Part shown: one piece after another, positions 19,172 through 27,850 of the stretch
How positions within the stretch are numbered: position 1 is the first letter of the stretch
Layout: each line of letters starts with the position of its first letter
Assembly: GCA_025938935.1 (NCBI GenBank)
Contig: JAPCWB010000001.1
Location: 1,302,001-1,366,000, forward strand
DNA: 64,000 bases
DNA from: Novosphingobium sp. MW5
GTDB lineage: Bacteria; Pseudomonadota; Alphaproteobacteria; Sphingomonadales; Sphingomonadaceae
Direction of reading: 5' to 3'
The notes under the pieces: generated by a model
The model's input: only the letters and a program-made list of their open reading frames with translations
What the model was told of the DNA's origin: nothing
Database searches by the model: none
Program-made: the position numbers and the translations under genes

Positions 19172-19266
19172 CGTCATTCCGGCGAAAGCCGGAACCCAGC
19201 GAAACCAAGAGTATTGCGAAGCAATGCGTCTTGGCTGGACTGGGCCCCGGCTTTCGCCGGGGTGAC
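19172..19266 (+). repeat. Palindromic repeat after mutS, RPT-like copy 1
   Basis: A 95-base element with mirrored ends, CGTCATTCCGGCGAAAGCCGG on the left in two arms and GCTTTCGCCGGGGTGACG on the right. It sits between the mutS and small acidic protein genes, which converge, so it may also help end transcription. A related copy lies at 57229-57310. Confidence 0.7.
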
Positions 19267-19273
19267 GAATGTT

Positions 19274-19567
19274 TCAAACCGCGTCGGGATCGTGGCCTTC
19301 GCCGTAAGTATCGTCCTCGTCGTCCATGTTTGGTTCGCCGGCGAAGGCGCCCATGTCGATCCGGCCTGAGGCTTCCATGTCGCGCATGTGGTCGATCAGG
19401 TCCTGCGTGTCATCGCCTTCGATGCCTGAGCCGGCCTTTTCGCTGTCGAGCGGGCTGGGATCGTCGGGATTGCCCGCTTCCTCGGCCACTTGCTGGGCCT
19501 GTGCCATTTCGTCGTCCTGCTCCATGTTATGCGCTTCGGGGGCAAGGTCGCGGTTATGCTCGTTCAT
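19274..19567 (-). CDS. Small acidic protein of unknown function
   Basis: A 97-residue, strongly acidic protein without membrane segments or cysteines, so probably soluble and partly disordered. The start follows AGGAGA at a good distance. It contains GIEGDDTQDLIDHMRDMEAS, the only part that looks able to form a helix. It is the last gene of a leftward series after gluQRS, the HIG1 gene and the cobalamin adenosyltransferase, with 37 bases between. I do not recognise the family. Coding is supported by the ribosome site and position. Confidence 0.6.
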   Translation of the reverse strand: MNEHNRDLAPEAHNMEQDDEMAQAQQVAEEAGNPDDPSPLDSEKAGSGIEGDDTQDLIDHMRDMEASGRIDMGAFAGEPNMDDEDDTYGEGHDPDAV

Positions 19568-19604
19568 GGGTGTTCTCCTAGACCGGAGAAACGCGCGGGC
19601 CCTC

Positions 19605-20174
19605 TCAGCGGTTCCCGCCGGGCACCCACAGGACGTCGTTCTTGCCGCCGTCGTTAAGCGCGCGGGCGAGGACGAACAGGTAGTCGGACAGCCGGTTGAT
19701 ATAGCTCATCGCCGCGGGATTGACCGGCGTCTCGCCAGCCGGGGTCGCCATGGCGCGCTCCGCCCGGCGCACGCAGGCCCGCGCGACATGGACGCGGGCT
19801 GCCGACTCGCTCCCGCCCGGCAGGATGAAGCTGTTCAGCGGCTCAAGCCATTCGTTGATCGCGTCAATGGTCGCCTCAAGCCGGGCAGTCTGTCCCGGAA
19901 CCATGCGCAAGGTCATTTCGCCGGGGGTAAAGTCATCACCCGGCGTCGCCAGATCCGCCCCAAGGTCGAACAGGTCGTTCTGCACCCGGTGCAGTTCGCG
20001 CGCGGGTTCATCTGCCTCGATCGCGCAAATCGCGAGGCCGATTGCGGAATTCGCCTCGTCCACCGCGCCGATCGCTTCGAAGCGCAGGTCATGCTTGGGC
20101 AGGCGCGAGCCATCGACGAGGCCCGATGTGCCGCCGTCACCCGTGCGGGTGTAGATCTTGTTGAGCCTGACCAA
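19605..20174 (-). CDS. PduO-type cob(I)yrinic acid a,c-diamide adenosyltransferase
   Basis: Transfers the adenosyl group of ATP to cob(I)alamin to form coenzyme B12. At 189 residues it is the standard PduO-type length. Seen: the ATP-binding N-terminal motif YTRTGDGGTSGL, FEAIGAVDEANSAIG, and the conserved RACVRRAERAM followed by YINRLSDYLFVLARALN. It follows the HIG1 gene by three bases in a leftward operon. Other cobalamin genes are not in the window, so it may serve salvage. Confidence 0.92.
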   Translation of the reverse strand: MVRLNKIYTRTGDGGTSGLVDGSRLPKHDLRFEAIGAVDEANSAIGLAICAIEADEPARELHRVQNDLFDLGADLATPGDDFTPGEMTLRMVPGQTARLEATIDAINEWLEPLNSFILPGGSESAARVHVARACVRRAERAMATPAGETPVNPAAMSYINRLSDYLFVLARALNDGGKNDVLWVPGGNR

Positions 20175-20177
20175 GGA

Positions 20178-20411
20178 TCAGGAGCTGCCAGCCGCCAGCA
20201 GCAAGGCCACGACCAGCACCGCCAGCCCCTGGAACAGGATGCGGTTGAACATCATCTTGTTCTGCTTGAGCTGCGAGGGCGAAGGGCCGGTGGACGGATC
20301 GTGTTCGAGGTCCATCCGCGTGCTGTGCATGAAGGCGGCAATGCCGCGCACGAGGCTGTAGACGACGAGGCCCATGAGCACGAGCAGGACGGGAACGAGA
20401 AGCCATTTCAT
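20178..20411 (-). CDS. HIG1-domain twin-transmembrane protein
   Basis: A 77-residue protein with two hydrophobic helices (residues 3-22 and 58-75) flanking a short charged loop. The stretch QLKQNKMMFNRILFQGLAV resembles the HIG1 (hypoxia-induced) domain that associates with respiratory supercomplexes. Its ATG overlaps the stop of gluQRS as ATGA, so translation is coupled. Its partner in this organism is not known. Confidence 0.7.
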   Translation of the reverse strand: MKWLLVPVLLVLMGLVVYSLVRGIAAFMHSTRMDLEHDPSTGPSPSQLKQNKMMFNRILFQGLAVLVVALLLAAGSS

Positions 20412-21330
20412 GCCGACTCATCTACGCCTTTGCCGAGCGAAATGCCAGCGGGGAAGTGCCGGGCCCGCAAGGCTTCGGCGAGAGCGATGCCATCCTCTCC
20501 AGCGCGGCGGCGGTCGGCGAGGGATGGCGAGCCGCGCCGCTTAGCCAGTTTGCGCCCGTCCGCCTCAACCAGCAGGGCGTGGTGGTGCCAGACCGGCACC
20601 GGCAGGCCGAGCAGCGCCTGCAGCAGGCGGTGGACATGGGTTGCGGCAAACAGGTCCGCGCCGCGCGTGACGAGGGTGATGCCGTCTGCCGCATCGTCGA
20701 GCGTGGCGGCGAGGTGGTAGCTGGCTGGCGCATCGCGGCGCAGCAGCACGACGTCGCCGAAAATCTCGGGAACGGCGCGCTGGGTTCCCGCCAGTTCATC
20801 GTGCCAGAACAGCGCTCCCGCCGCTTCGCGCGCCTTGTCCATGTCGAGCCGCCAGGCGACGTCATCGGACAGATCGGCATGCTTTCCCCGGCAGGTCCCG
20901 GGATAGACCGGCCCGTCCGGCCCTTGCTTTTGCGCGGCTTCGGCCACTTCCTGCGCGTGCAGGTGCAGGGATAGATCAGCCCGCGCTCGTGAAGCTTGGC
21001 GGCGGCGGCGGCATAGGATTGAAGGCGGTCGGACTGGCGGACCACCGGCCCGTCCCAGGTGAGCCCAAGCCATTCGAGATCGGCCAAGTGCTCGTCTGCC
21101 AGCTCCGGCCGGCTGCGCGTGCCGTCAATGTCCTCGATCCGGATGATGAACTGCAGGCCGCGCAGGCGGGCAATGTCATGCGCGATGATCGCGGCCCAGG
21201 CGTGGCCAAGGTGAAGCGAGCCGTTGGGACTGGGAGCAAAGCGGGTCTTGAACACCCCGCGCTTGTCCTGTGGATTTAACGGGCAGGCAAGCCTTGACGA
21301 GGGCTGTTCCCCCATGTTCATTGCAGTCAT
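20408..21330 (-). CDS. gluQ: Glutamyl-Q tRNA(Asp) synthetase, frame broken near 20951
   Basis: Charges the queuosine base of tRNA(Asp) with glutamate; it resembles the catalytic half of GluRS and lacks an anticodon domain. The first part has the HIGH-like motif FAPSPNGSLHLGHAWAA and RIEDIDGTRSRPE. After LIYPCTCTR the frame changes; inserting one A near 20951 (CGCAGG to CGCAAGG) gives TRKEVAEAAQKQGPD and then VPVWHHHALLVEADGRKLAKR (KMSK-like KLAKR). The repaired protein is about 307 residues, normal for the family. It heads an operon with the HIG1 and PduO-type genes. The lesion is probably sequence error. Confidence 0.88.
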
Positions 21331-21372
21331 GAACTGTCATTCGGCCGTCATCCAGCCTTGCGAAGAAAGGCC

Positions 21373-21981
21373 ATGCTCAAGTCGGAGCTGATAGAGCGCG
21401 CGGCCCGGTTCCGCAGCGCCGACGGGGATCCGTCCCGCCACTTGTCCGATTGCCCTGCGCTGGTGCTCAATGCGGACTATACCCCGCTGTCCTATTACCC
21501 GCTCAGCCTGTGGCCGTGGCAGACCGCGATCAAGGCAGTGTTCCTTGAGCGCGTGGACATCGTCGCCAGCTATGACCGGCACGTTCACTCGCCCAGCTGG
21601 GACATGCCGGTGCCCTCGGTCATCGCGCTGAGGCAATATGTCCGGCCGAACGAGTTTCCCGCCTTCACCCGCTTCAACCTGTTCCTGCGCGACCGGTTTT
21701 CCTGCCAGTACTGCGGCTCGCCCTACAACCTGACCTTCGACCATGTCGTCCCGCGCCGCCTTGGCGGTCGGACGAGCTGGGAAAATGTCGCCACCGCCTG
21801 CGCGCCGTGCAACCTCAAGAAGGGTGGCCGTACGCCCCGGCAGGCGCACATGCCGCTGCTGGTCGAACCGATCCGGCCGACCAGCTGGCAATTGCAGGAA
21901 CGAGGCAGGGCCTTCCCGCCGAACCACCTGCATGAGACGTGGCGGGACTGGCTCTACTGGGATGTGGAGCTGGAGGCTTGA
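21373..21981 (+). CDS. HNH endonuclease family protein
   Basis: A 202-residue protein with a C-terminal HNH domain: CQYCG, LTFDHVVPRRLGG, NVATACAPCN, giving four zinc Cys and the catalytic His of the HNH fold. The start at ATG 21373 follows AAGAAAGG. This type, with a conserved N-terminal segment (ALVLNADYTPLSYYPLSLW), is chromosomal and widespread in alphaproteobacteria. It has no methylase partner or phage genes nearby, so it is not obviously a restriction or prophage enzyme. Cellular role unknown. Confidence 0.85.
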   Translation: MLKSELIERAARFRSADGDPSRHLSDCPALVLNADYTPLSYYPLSLWPWQTAIKAVFLERVDIVASYDRHVHSPSWDMPVPSVIALRQYVRPNEFPAFTRFNLFLRDRFSCQYCGSPYNLTFDHVVPRRLGGRTSWENVATACAPCNLKKGGRTPRQAHMPLLVEPIRPTSWQLQERGRAFPPNHLHETWRDWLYWDVELEA

Positions 21982-21984
21982 GGC

Positions 21985-24009
21985 CTACTTCCCCGCCGTC
22001 ACCTTGGGCGCATCGGCGAAGGGCTTGATCCCCAGCTTGGGATAGATTTCGCTCGGGAAATAGGCCGTCCCGCCCTTGACCACCATCGCGATCGACTTGA
22101 TCGCCTTGAGGTCCTTGGTCGGATCGCCCGGCACCAGGAAGAAGTCGGCCAGCTTGCCGCGCTCGATCGAGCCAAGCTGCTGGTCGAGCTTCATGTAGCG
22201 CGCCACCTCGATCGTGTCGCGCGCCAGCACCTCGGCGGGGGTCATGCCCAGCTTGCCGAACAGTTCCAGCTCGCGGTGGAGCGTGAAGGCGCCGCCGGTA
22301 TCGGTGCCCGGGATCAGGAAGATGCCGCGCCGGTGCATCTCGGCCAGCGTCTCGATCACCTTGCCGTAAGCGGCGACATATTCGGCGCGCTGCTGCGGCG
22401 TGTCGGCCCCGAACAGCGCCTGCTTCATCGCGCGCTGCTCGGCGGGCGGCATGTGCTCGATATAGTCGACCGCGCCGGGATTTGGCGCGCCGTCGACCGC
22501 GGTCATGCCGAGTTCGTGAATGCCGATGGTCGGCTCATGCGAGACGCCTTTCGCCACCATCGCGTCAAGCGTGGCCTTCACCTTGGCGCCCTGCACATCG
22601 ATCGTCGGGAAGCGGCGCATGGCGGTGAAGCGGAACAGGGTGCGGGTGTCCTCGCCGGGATTGAGCACCCAGCCGAGCATCAGCTGGTTGACGTGAGTGA
22701 TCTCGTCATAGCCCGCCGCGATCATCGCATCGGCGCTGGAAAATGCCGGCACGTGCCCTGCCACGCGCATGCCCAGCTTGTGCGCCTCGGCCGCCATCAG
22801 CGGCGCCCACTTGGGGTCGATCGAGTTGTAGATCTTGAGCTGGTTATAGCCGCGCGCCGCGTACCAACGCACGTGATTCAATGCCTCGGTCTCGGTCGAG
22901 GCGAGCAGGCCGGTGGCGGACGAGAACGGGCTCTTGCCCTCGACAAAGCCGCTGCGCACCACGCGCGGTCCGGCGATTTCGCCCTTGTCGATCCGGGTGA
23001 TCAGCTGGTCCAGCAGGGCGTTGTTGTTGCCCATGTCGCGCACCGAGGTCACCCCGGCGAGGACGTTGAGCAGGCCGTCCTGCTGGTCGAGGTGGCCGTG
23101 CATGTCGGTAAGGCCGGGGATCAGAGTGCCGCCGTCGCCCTCTATCACCGTCTCGCCGGGCGTGGCGAGTGAACCGGCGGGCACGACCTCGCTGATCTTG
23201 CCATCGAACCAGACTACGTCGCTGGGGCCGGTCAGCTTCTTGGCGACGGGATCGAAGACCTTGACGTTGCGCAGCCGCACGGGTCCCGCCCAGTTGCGCG
23301 CGCCTTCCTTTTGCAGATCCTTGAGCCGGTCGGAAGCCAGCTTTTCCGCCACGCCGCGCAGGGTAGCGTCCGCGCCTTTTTCGTACCCGGCGCGGGCGAT
23401 GATGAAGTTCGAGCTTGGCAGGGCGAAGAGCTCGCCCTTGCTGTCGAGCGTGACATAGCCCGGCGCGATCGACAGGCCGGAGAGTTCATAGGTCACGACC
23501 TCAAGCGGCCCGCCGGTGCCGTCGAGCGTGCGGCGATCCTTTTCGGTCAGCGTGGCAGAGCCTCCGGGGGCGACCTTCAGCGTGCGGCCGGGGGCGGCCA
23601 GCAGGGCCTTGGCCAGCAGAGCCTGATCCAGCGGGGAGCCGCTCTGCGTCACGTAATAGCGCGGCGCGTCCTTGCCCTTGATCGTGCCGCCGCCCGCGGC
23701 ATCGCGCCAGGTAACGCCGCCATTGGTGCGCTTGAAGCTTTCGTTCACCGCATTGCCAAAGGTGGTGCGGCCCGTGCCCGTATAGCTGACCGGCGCGCCG
23801 TCGCTGCCCAGCTTCAGCACCTCCTTCATGGTCGGCCCGCGCCCGTTCTGCTTGAAGTCGTAATCGACGGTGACCTCGTCTCCCTGGTTGTCGATCTTCA
23901 AATGGCCGATGTCCCGGCCCTGCATCAGCACCCGGTATTCGGCGGTATCTGCAAGCGCGGGGGTGGCGAGCGCGGCAAGTGCGGCGGCAAGGAGCAGGCG
24001 GGTCTTCAA
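21985..24009 (-). CDS. Exported amidohydrolase-family protein
   Basis: About 674 residues. I prefer the TTG start at 24009, which follows GGGAGA and gives a compact signal peptide (KTRLLLAAALAALATPALA); a GTG at 24042 is possible. The N-terminal third is an uncharacterised beta-rich region. The C-terminal two thirds show the amidohydrolase fold: TLIPGLTDMHGHLD with the HxH metal pair, GVTSVRDMGN, VAGHVPAF, and IPGTDTGG with the final Asp. These enzymes hydrolyse amides, imides or esters; the substrate is unknown. It converges with the HNH gene, ending 3 bases away. Confidence 0.8.
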   Translation of the reverse strand: MKTRLLLAAALAALATPALADTAEYRVLMQGRDIGHLKIDNQGDEVTVDYDFKQNGRGPTMKEVLKLGSDGAPVSYTGTGRTTFGNAVNESFKRTNGGVTWRDAAGGGTIKGKDAPRYYVTQSGSPLDQALLAKALLAAPGRTLKVAPGGSATLTEKDRRTLDGTGGPLEVVTYELSGLSIAPGYVTLDSKGELFALPSSNFIIARAGYEKGADATLRGVAEKLASDRLKDLQKEGARNWAGPVRLRNVKVFDPVAKKLTGPSDVVWFDGKISEVVPAGSLATPGETVIEGDGGTLIPGLTDMHGHLDQQDGLLNVLAGVTSVRDMGNNNALLDQLITRIDKGEIAGPRVVRSGFVEGKSPFSSATGLLASTETEALNHVRWYAARGYNQLKIYNSIDPKWAPLMAAEAHKLGMRVAGHVPAFSSADAMIAAGYDEITHVNQLMLGWVLNPGEDTRTLFRFTAMRRFPTIDVQGAKVKATLDAMVAKGVSHEPTIGIHELGMTAVDGAPNPGAVDYIEHMPPAEQRAMKQALFGADTPQQRAEYVAAYGKVIETLAEMHRRGIFLIPGTDTGGAFTLHRELELFGKLGMTPAEVLARDTIEVARYMKLDQQLGSIERGKLADFFLVPGDPTKDLKAIKSIAMVVKGGTAYFPSEIYPKLGIKPFADAPKVTAGK

Positions 24010-24069
24010 GGCGGTTTCTCCCGAAACGAGTTTGCCGGACACTAGCCGGAACTCCGCGCCGTCAAAGCG

Positions 24070-24106
24070 AAAAAAAGCGCCCCGCGTCCGGACAGGGATG
24101 CGGGGC
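24070..24106 (-). terminator. Intrinsic terminator of tonB-like gene
   Basis: Read leftwards, GCCCCGC and GCGGGGC arms with a 14-base loop (itself partly paired) are followed by GC and then seven T. It lies 25 bases after the stop of the TonB-family gene. Confidence 0.8.
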
Positions 24107-24130
24107 GAGGCAGGGTGGAGTTGTTGAGAC

Positions 24131-24799
24131 TTACTTTTCGATCGACCACCTCACAGAAGAGTACCAAGTGCCCGCCGCCTTTGCGCCGGTGTCATCGGTG
24201 CCGGGCTCAAAACGGGCGCGCTGGGAAAGCTTGGCGCAGGTAGCCGCGTCCAGCCGGGGGAAGCCGCTCGATGCAGTCACGGTGCAGCTTGTCACCTTGC
24301 CATCGGCACTGACGCCGAGGCGGAAGCGGACTGTGCCTTCGTTGCCTTCGCGCAGGTCCTGCGCCGGATAGTCATTACGTGTGACCCATTCGCCCGGGCG
24401 GCCCTTGGGCTTGGGCGCCTTGGGGGTAATGGCGGCGCGGGTTGGCTCGCTGGTGGGGCTGGGGGAAGCCGTGCCGGTGCCCGGGCCGGTGCCAGTGCCG
24501 GTTTCCTCGCCTGGGCCGGTGGTGCCGGTCGGCTGGCTGGTGGGAGCAACCGGCGGGGTGGGCAGCGGTGTGGGCTGGGGTATCGGATCGTAAATCGTCC
24601 GCTCTTCGGCTTTAGGCGTCTCCGTCGGTTTGGGCGGAACGGGCGTGAAAGTGGTGGTGATCGTCTTGCCGGGGTCTCTTGGCCCGACGACATAGCTCAG
24701 GCTGGCAATAATCACATAGATCCCGGCGGCCTGCAGAGCGGCGACGGCGATGCCGGTTCTGGCCCGGCTGGCGGATGACTGGCTGGAAACATAGGCCAT
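24131..24799 (-). CDS. TonB-family energy transducer
   Basis: Links the ExbB/ExbD motor to outer-membrane receptors. The 222 residues comprise an N-terminal membrane helix (about residues 18-40), a Pro/Thr/Gly-rich periplasm-spanning region (TPLPTPPVAPTSQP, then GTGTGPGTGTASPSP) and a C-terminal TonB domain with GTVRFRLGVSADGKVTSC and ARFEPGTDDTG. GGAAGAGG lies before the start. exbBD are not adjacent. The upstream region holds several palindromes that may be regulator sites. Paralogues are common in sphingomonads, so it need not be the main TonB. Confidence 0.88.
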   Translation of the reverse strand: MAYVSSQSSASRARTGIAVAALQAAGIYVIIASLSYVVGPRDPGKTITTTFTPVPPKPTETPKAEERTIYDPIPQPTPLPTPPVAPTSQPTGTTGPGEETGTGTGPGTGTASPSPTSEPTRAAITPKAPKPKGRPGEWVTRNDYPAQDLREGNEGTVRFRLGVSADGKVTSCTVTASSGFPRLDAATCAKLSQRARFEPGTDDTGAKAAGTWYSSVRWSIEK

Positions 24800-24868
24800 G
24801 ACACACCTCTTCCTGTTCCTCGCCGTCTGGTGCGGCGAATGATGTGAGTCGTGTCCGGACGATTGTTC

Positions 24869-24947
24869 TATGTCATAATATCACATAACGCGCAATGATA
24901 TTTTGTATCATTACTGACCATGGTCAGCATTTTTTGTTATGATAACA
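24869..24947 (-). promoter_or_regulatory. AT-rich control region with four palindromes upstream of tonB-like gene
   Basis: Between rpoN and the TonB-family gene is an AT-rich stretch unlike its GC-rich surroundings. It holds TATGTCATAATATCACATA (24869-24887, imperfect), AATGATATTTTGTATCATT (24894-24912, perfect 7-bp arms), CTGACCATGGTCAG (24914-24927, perfect) and TGTTATGATAACA (24935-24947, perfect). They are placed where tonB promoter operators would be. Iron- or metal-dependent control is a guess from the TonB context. Confidence 0.55.
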
Positions 24948-24960
24948 GTTGGATCGGTGC

Positions 24961-26439
24961 CTAGCGCACCCCGGCCAGCGCCTTTTGCCGCCGCCGCTGC
25001 ACAGACGAGCCGAGCCCAATCGCCTCGCGGTACTTGGCGACCGTGCGCCTTGCGAGGTCGAAACCGCGCCCCTTGAGCAGATCGACGAGCGTGTCGTCGG
25101 AAAGGATCGCCTTCGGATCCTCGGCATCGATCAGCTGGCGGATGGCGGCCTTCACCGCTTCGGCAGACGCACCGCCCTCGCCATCGGTCGAGGCAACGCC
25201 CGAAGTGAAGAAGTACTTCAGCTCGAAAGTGCCGCGCGGGCACATCAAATACTTGTTCGAAGTGACGCGGCTGACGGTCGATTCGTGCATTTCGATCGTC
25301 TCGGCAATCGCGCGCAGGGTGAGCGGCTTCAATTGCGATACGCCTTGCCGGAAGAAGCCTTCCTGCTGCTTCACGATCTCGCTGGCGACTTTCAGGATGG
25401 TTTTCTGACGCTGGTCGAGCGCTTTCACCAGCCAGTTGGCGTCGGCCAGCTTTTCCGACAGCCAGCCGCGTGCGTCCTTGCTGCCGCAGGCGCCTTTCAT
25501 CTCGACATAGTAGCTGCGGTTGACGATCAGGCGCGGCAGGGTGTCCTGGTTGATGCTCACGTCCCAGCCGCCGTCAGCGCGCGGGGTGACGAGCACGTCG
25601 GGCGTCACCGGTTCGCCGCCGCCGCTGGCAAAGCGCAGGCCGGGCTTGGGGTCATAGCTGCGCAGTTCCGCCATCATGTCGGCGAAATCCTCGTCATCCA
25701 CGCCGCACATGCGCTTCAGCCGCGCGACTTCGCCGCGGGCGAGGAGATCGAGGTTTTCCAGCAGCCGCGCCATGCAGGGATCGTGGCGGTCAGCCTCGCG
25801 TGCCTGCAGGGCGAGGCATTCGCCAAGGCTGCGCGCGCCGACGCCGGTGGGGTCGAGCGATTGCAGCAGGACCAGCGCCGACTCCACCGCACCGAGTGTC
25901 ACGCCGAGTTCATCCGCCACTTCGCGCAGGGGGCTGGCGAGGTAGCCGGCATCATCCAGCCGGTCGACGAGTGCACGGGCGATCAGCTTTTCGCGCGGAG
26001 TGGCGAGCGAGAGGCCGATCTGGCGTTCGAGGTGTTCGGCCAGCGTCGGGCCGCCTTCCCCGCGCTCCTCGATGCCCGGCAGGTCCTCGCCGCCATAGCT
26101 GGAGACGGCCGCGCCCCAATCACCAGTGTCGCGGTCGATGTCGAGGGTGGACACGTCCACGTCGAGCGGCCGGTCCTCGCTGCCGCGCGCCTCGCCGATA
26201 AGCTGGTCGACCGGGGAGCTTTCAAGGGTGGTGCGGCGGCCCTCATCGATCGGTTCCGCAGGGCCTTCGGCCGGGGCGGGGGCGCCGATCTCGAGCAGGG
26301 GATTGGCTTCCAGCGCCTCGCCTATGAAGGTCTCGACCTCAAGGTTTGACAGCGCCAGCAGCTTGATCGCCTGCTGCAGCTGCGGCGTCATTACCAGCGA
26401 CTGGCTTTGCCGAAGATCGAGGCGTGGCCCCAGTGCCAT
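24961..26439 (-). CDS. rpoN: RNA polymerase sigma-54 factor RpoN
   Basis: Directs transcription from -24/-12 promoters with enhancer-binding activators. At 492 residues it is normal. Seen: the Gln/Leu-rich region I (LRQSQSLVMTPQLQQAIKLL), the acidic linker, the core-binding region, the helix-turn-helix (HESTVSRVTSNKYLMCPRG) and the RpoN box ARRTVAKYREAIGL near the C-terminus. It lies 26 bases downstream of lptB, an arrangement conserved in many proteobacteria, and probably shares its transcript. Confidence 0.96.
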   Translation of the reverse strand: MALGPRLDLRQSQSLVMTPQLQQAIKLLALSNLEVETFIGEALEANPLLEIGAPAPAEGPAEPIDEGRRTTLESSPVDQLIGEARGSEDRPLDVDVSTLDIDRDTGDWGAAVSSYGGEDLPGIEERGEGGPTLAEHLERQIGLSLATPREKLIARALVDRLDDAGYLASPLREVADELGVTLGAVESALVLLQSLDPTGVGARSLGECLALQAREADRHDPCMARLLENLDLLARGEVARLKRMCGVDDEDFADMMAELRSYDPKPGLRFASGGGEPVTPDVLVTPRADGGWDVSINQDTLPRLIVNRSYYVEMKGACGSKDARGWLSEKLADANWLVKALDQRQKTILKVASEIVKQQEGFFRQGVSQLKPLTLRAIAETIEMHESTVSRVTSNKYLMCPRGTFELKYFFTSGVASTDGEGGASAEAVKAAIRQLIDAEDPKAILSDDTLVDLLKGRGFDLARRTVAKYREAIGLGSSVQRRRQKALAGVR

Positions 26440-26465
26440 CGATCAGTCCGCCGGACGGCCCGCCG

Positions 26466-27242
26466 TCACAGCGTGAAATCGCTGCCGAGGTAGAGCAGCT
26501 TCACGTTCTCGTCATTGACCATGCCTTCGGGCGTGCCGGCGAAGAGCACCTGGCCGCCGTAGATCACGCAGGTCTTGTCCACGATGTCGAGCGTTTCGCG
26601 CACGTTATGATCGGTGATCAGCACGCCGATGCCGCGTGTCTTGAGGTCCTTCACCAGGTCGCGGATGTCACTGATCGACAGGGGGTCGATGCCGGCGAAG
26701 GGTTCATCGAGCAGCATGATCGAGGGCTTGGCCGCCAGAGCGCGGGCAATTTCGCAGCGGCGGCGTTCACCGCCCGACAGGGCCATGGCGGCGCTGGTGC
26801 GCAGGCGCGTGAGGCCAAATTCCTCGAGCAGGCGCTCAAGCTCCTCAGCCCGGGTTGCGGCGTCAGGCTCGTTCAGTTCGAGCACGGCGGAAATGTTCTG
26901 CTCCACCGTCAGCCCGCGAAAGATCGAGGTTTCCTGCGGCAGGTAGCCAAGGCCAAGGATCGCGCGGCGATACATCGGCAGATTGGTGACATCGACGCCG
27001 TCCATCAGGATGCGGCCCGAATCGGGCTTCACCAGACCCATGATCGAATAGAAGCAGGTCGTCTTGCCCGCGCCGTTCGGCCCCAGCAGGCCCAGCACTT
27101 CGCCCTTGGCCACCGACAGCGAAATGTCGGTCAGCACGGCGCGCTTGTCATAGCTCTTGGCGATCGAGACGACCTCCAGCCCATTGCCGGAGCCGGCCGT
27201 GCCCATAGTTTCCGATGCGGTCTGTGTCTGGTTCATTGCCAT
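26466..27242 (-). CDS. lptB: LPS export ABC transporter ATPase LptB
   Basis: Powers extraction of lipopolysaccharide from the inner membrane with LptFG and LptC. The 258 residues contain Walker A GPNGAGKTT, the Q-loop GYLPQE, the signature LSGGERRR, Walker B IMLLDEPFAGIDP and the H-loop ITDHN. The YLPQETSIFRGLTVEQNI stretch is typical of LptB. It precedes rpoN directly; lptC and lptA, often upstream, are not here, and a divergent gene follows instead. Confidence 0.95.
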   Translation of the reverse strand: MAMNQTQTASETMGTAGSGNGLEVVSIAKSYDKRAVLTDISLSVAKGEVLGLLGPNGAGKTTCFYSIMGLVKPDSGRILMDGVDVTNLPMYRRAILGLGYLPQETSIFRGLTVEQNISAVLELNEPDAATRAEELERLLEEFGLTRLRTSAAMALSGGERRRCEIARALAAKPSIMLLDEPFAGIDPLSISDIRDLVKDLKTRGIGVLITDHNVRETLDIVDKTCVIYGGQVLFAGTPEGMVNDENVKLLYLGSDFTL

Positions 27243-27421
27243 CCGGTTTAGGCAGCCATTTCGTGCACTTCAAGCCGCGATCAGGCGAAGATGGAGCAAA
27301 CTGGCAGGATTCCTGCATGGCTGATGCAAAGCTGCACAACAAATCGCGGTTAACGGCGCTTGATCATCTGTTCAAACTTTGGTCTACTGGTTCCAATAGG
27401 GAAGAGGAAAGGATCGGCCTC

Positions 27422-27796
27422 ATGGTCGAAGTCACCCGTTGGGTCCGCACTGGCGAAAGGCCGCTCGATTGGCGCAAGCGCATGAGCGACAATATCGCCT
27501 ATGCCTTGCTGGTTTACACCGGCCTGCAGATCTTCGTCACACTGGGCGCGCTCAAGGGGCACAAGAGCTCGATCCTTCCCTATTTCGCGCTGGTCATCCT
27601 TGTCGCCGCGATCATCCCGGCCTGCCGCCGATTCGAACGCCGCTGGAACCGCCTGTCCACCGAACAGGCCGCCGATCCGGCCTATGGCGCGGCCTATCGC
27701 CGGGACCGGCTCTGGCTTTGGGCAATCGCCATCGGCCTGCCTTTTGTGCTCACCGCGATTTTCATGGGCCTGACGCGCTTCGTCACTGGCGAGTGA
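27422..27796 (+). CDS. Small three-helix membrane protein, unknown function
   Basis: About 124 residues with three hydrophobic segments (around residues 22-42, 48-66 and 95-118). I start at ATG 27422 because GGAAAGGA lies nine bases upstream; an ATG at 27317 would add 35 residues. The opening VTRWVRTGERPLDWRKRMSDNIAYALLVYTGL is characteristic of a family I have seen only as hypothetical in sphingomonads. It is followed by pmbA in the same direction with a 54-base gap. No function can be given. Confidence 0.6.
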   Translation: MVEVTRWVRTGERPLDWRKRMSDNIAYALLVYTGLQIFVTLGALKGHKSSILPYFALVILVAAIIPACRRFERRWNRLSTEQAADPAYGAAYRRDRLWLWAIAIGLPFVLTAIFMGLTRFVTGE

Positions 27797-27850
27797 TCGT
27801 TTACCCAGTGCAAGATTGATCGGCAGCGTCCGCGCGGCTAAGCCGCCGCC

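Noticed and set aside
21373..21981. HNH nuclease as a prophage or restriction gene
   Set aside because: No phage, integrase or methylase genes adjoin it, and this HNH type is a common chromosomal gene in alphaproteobacteria.
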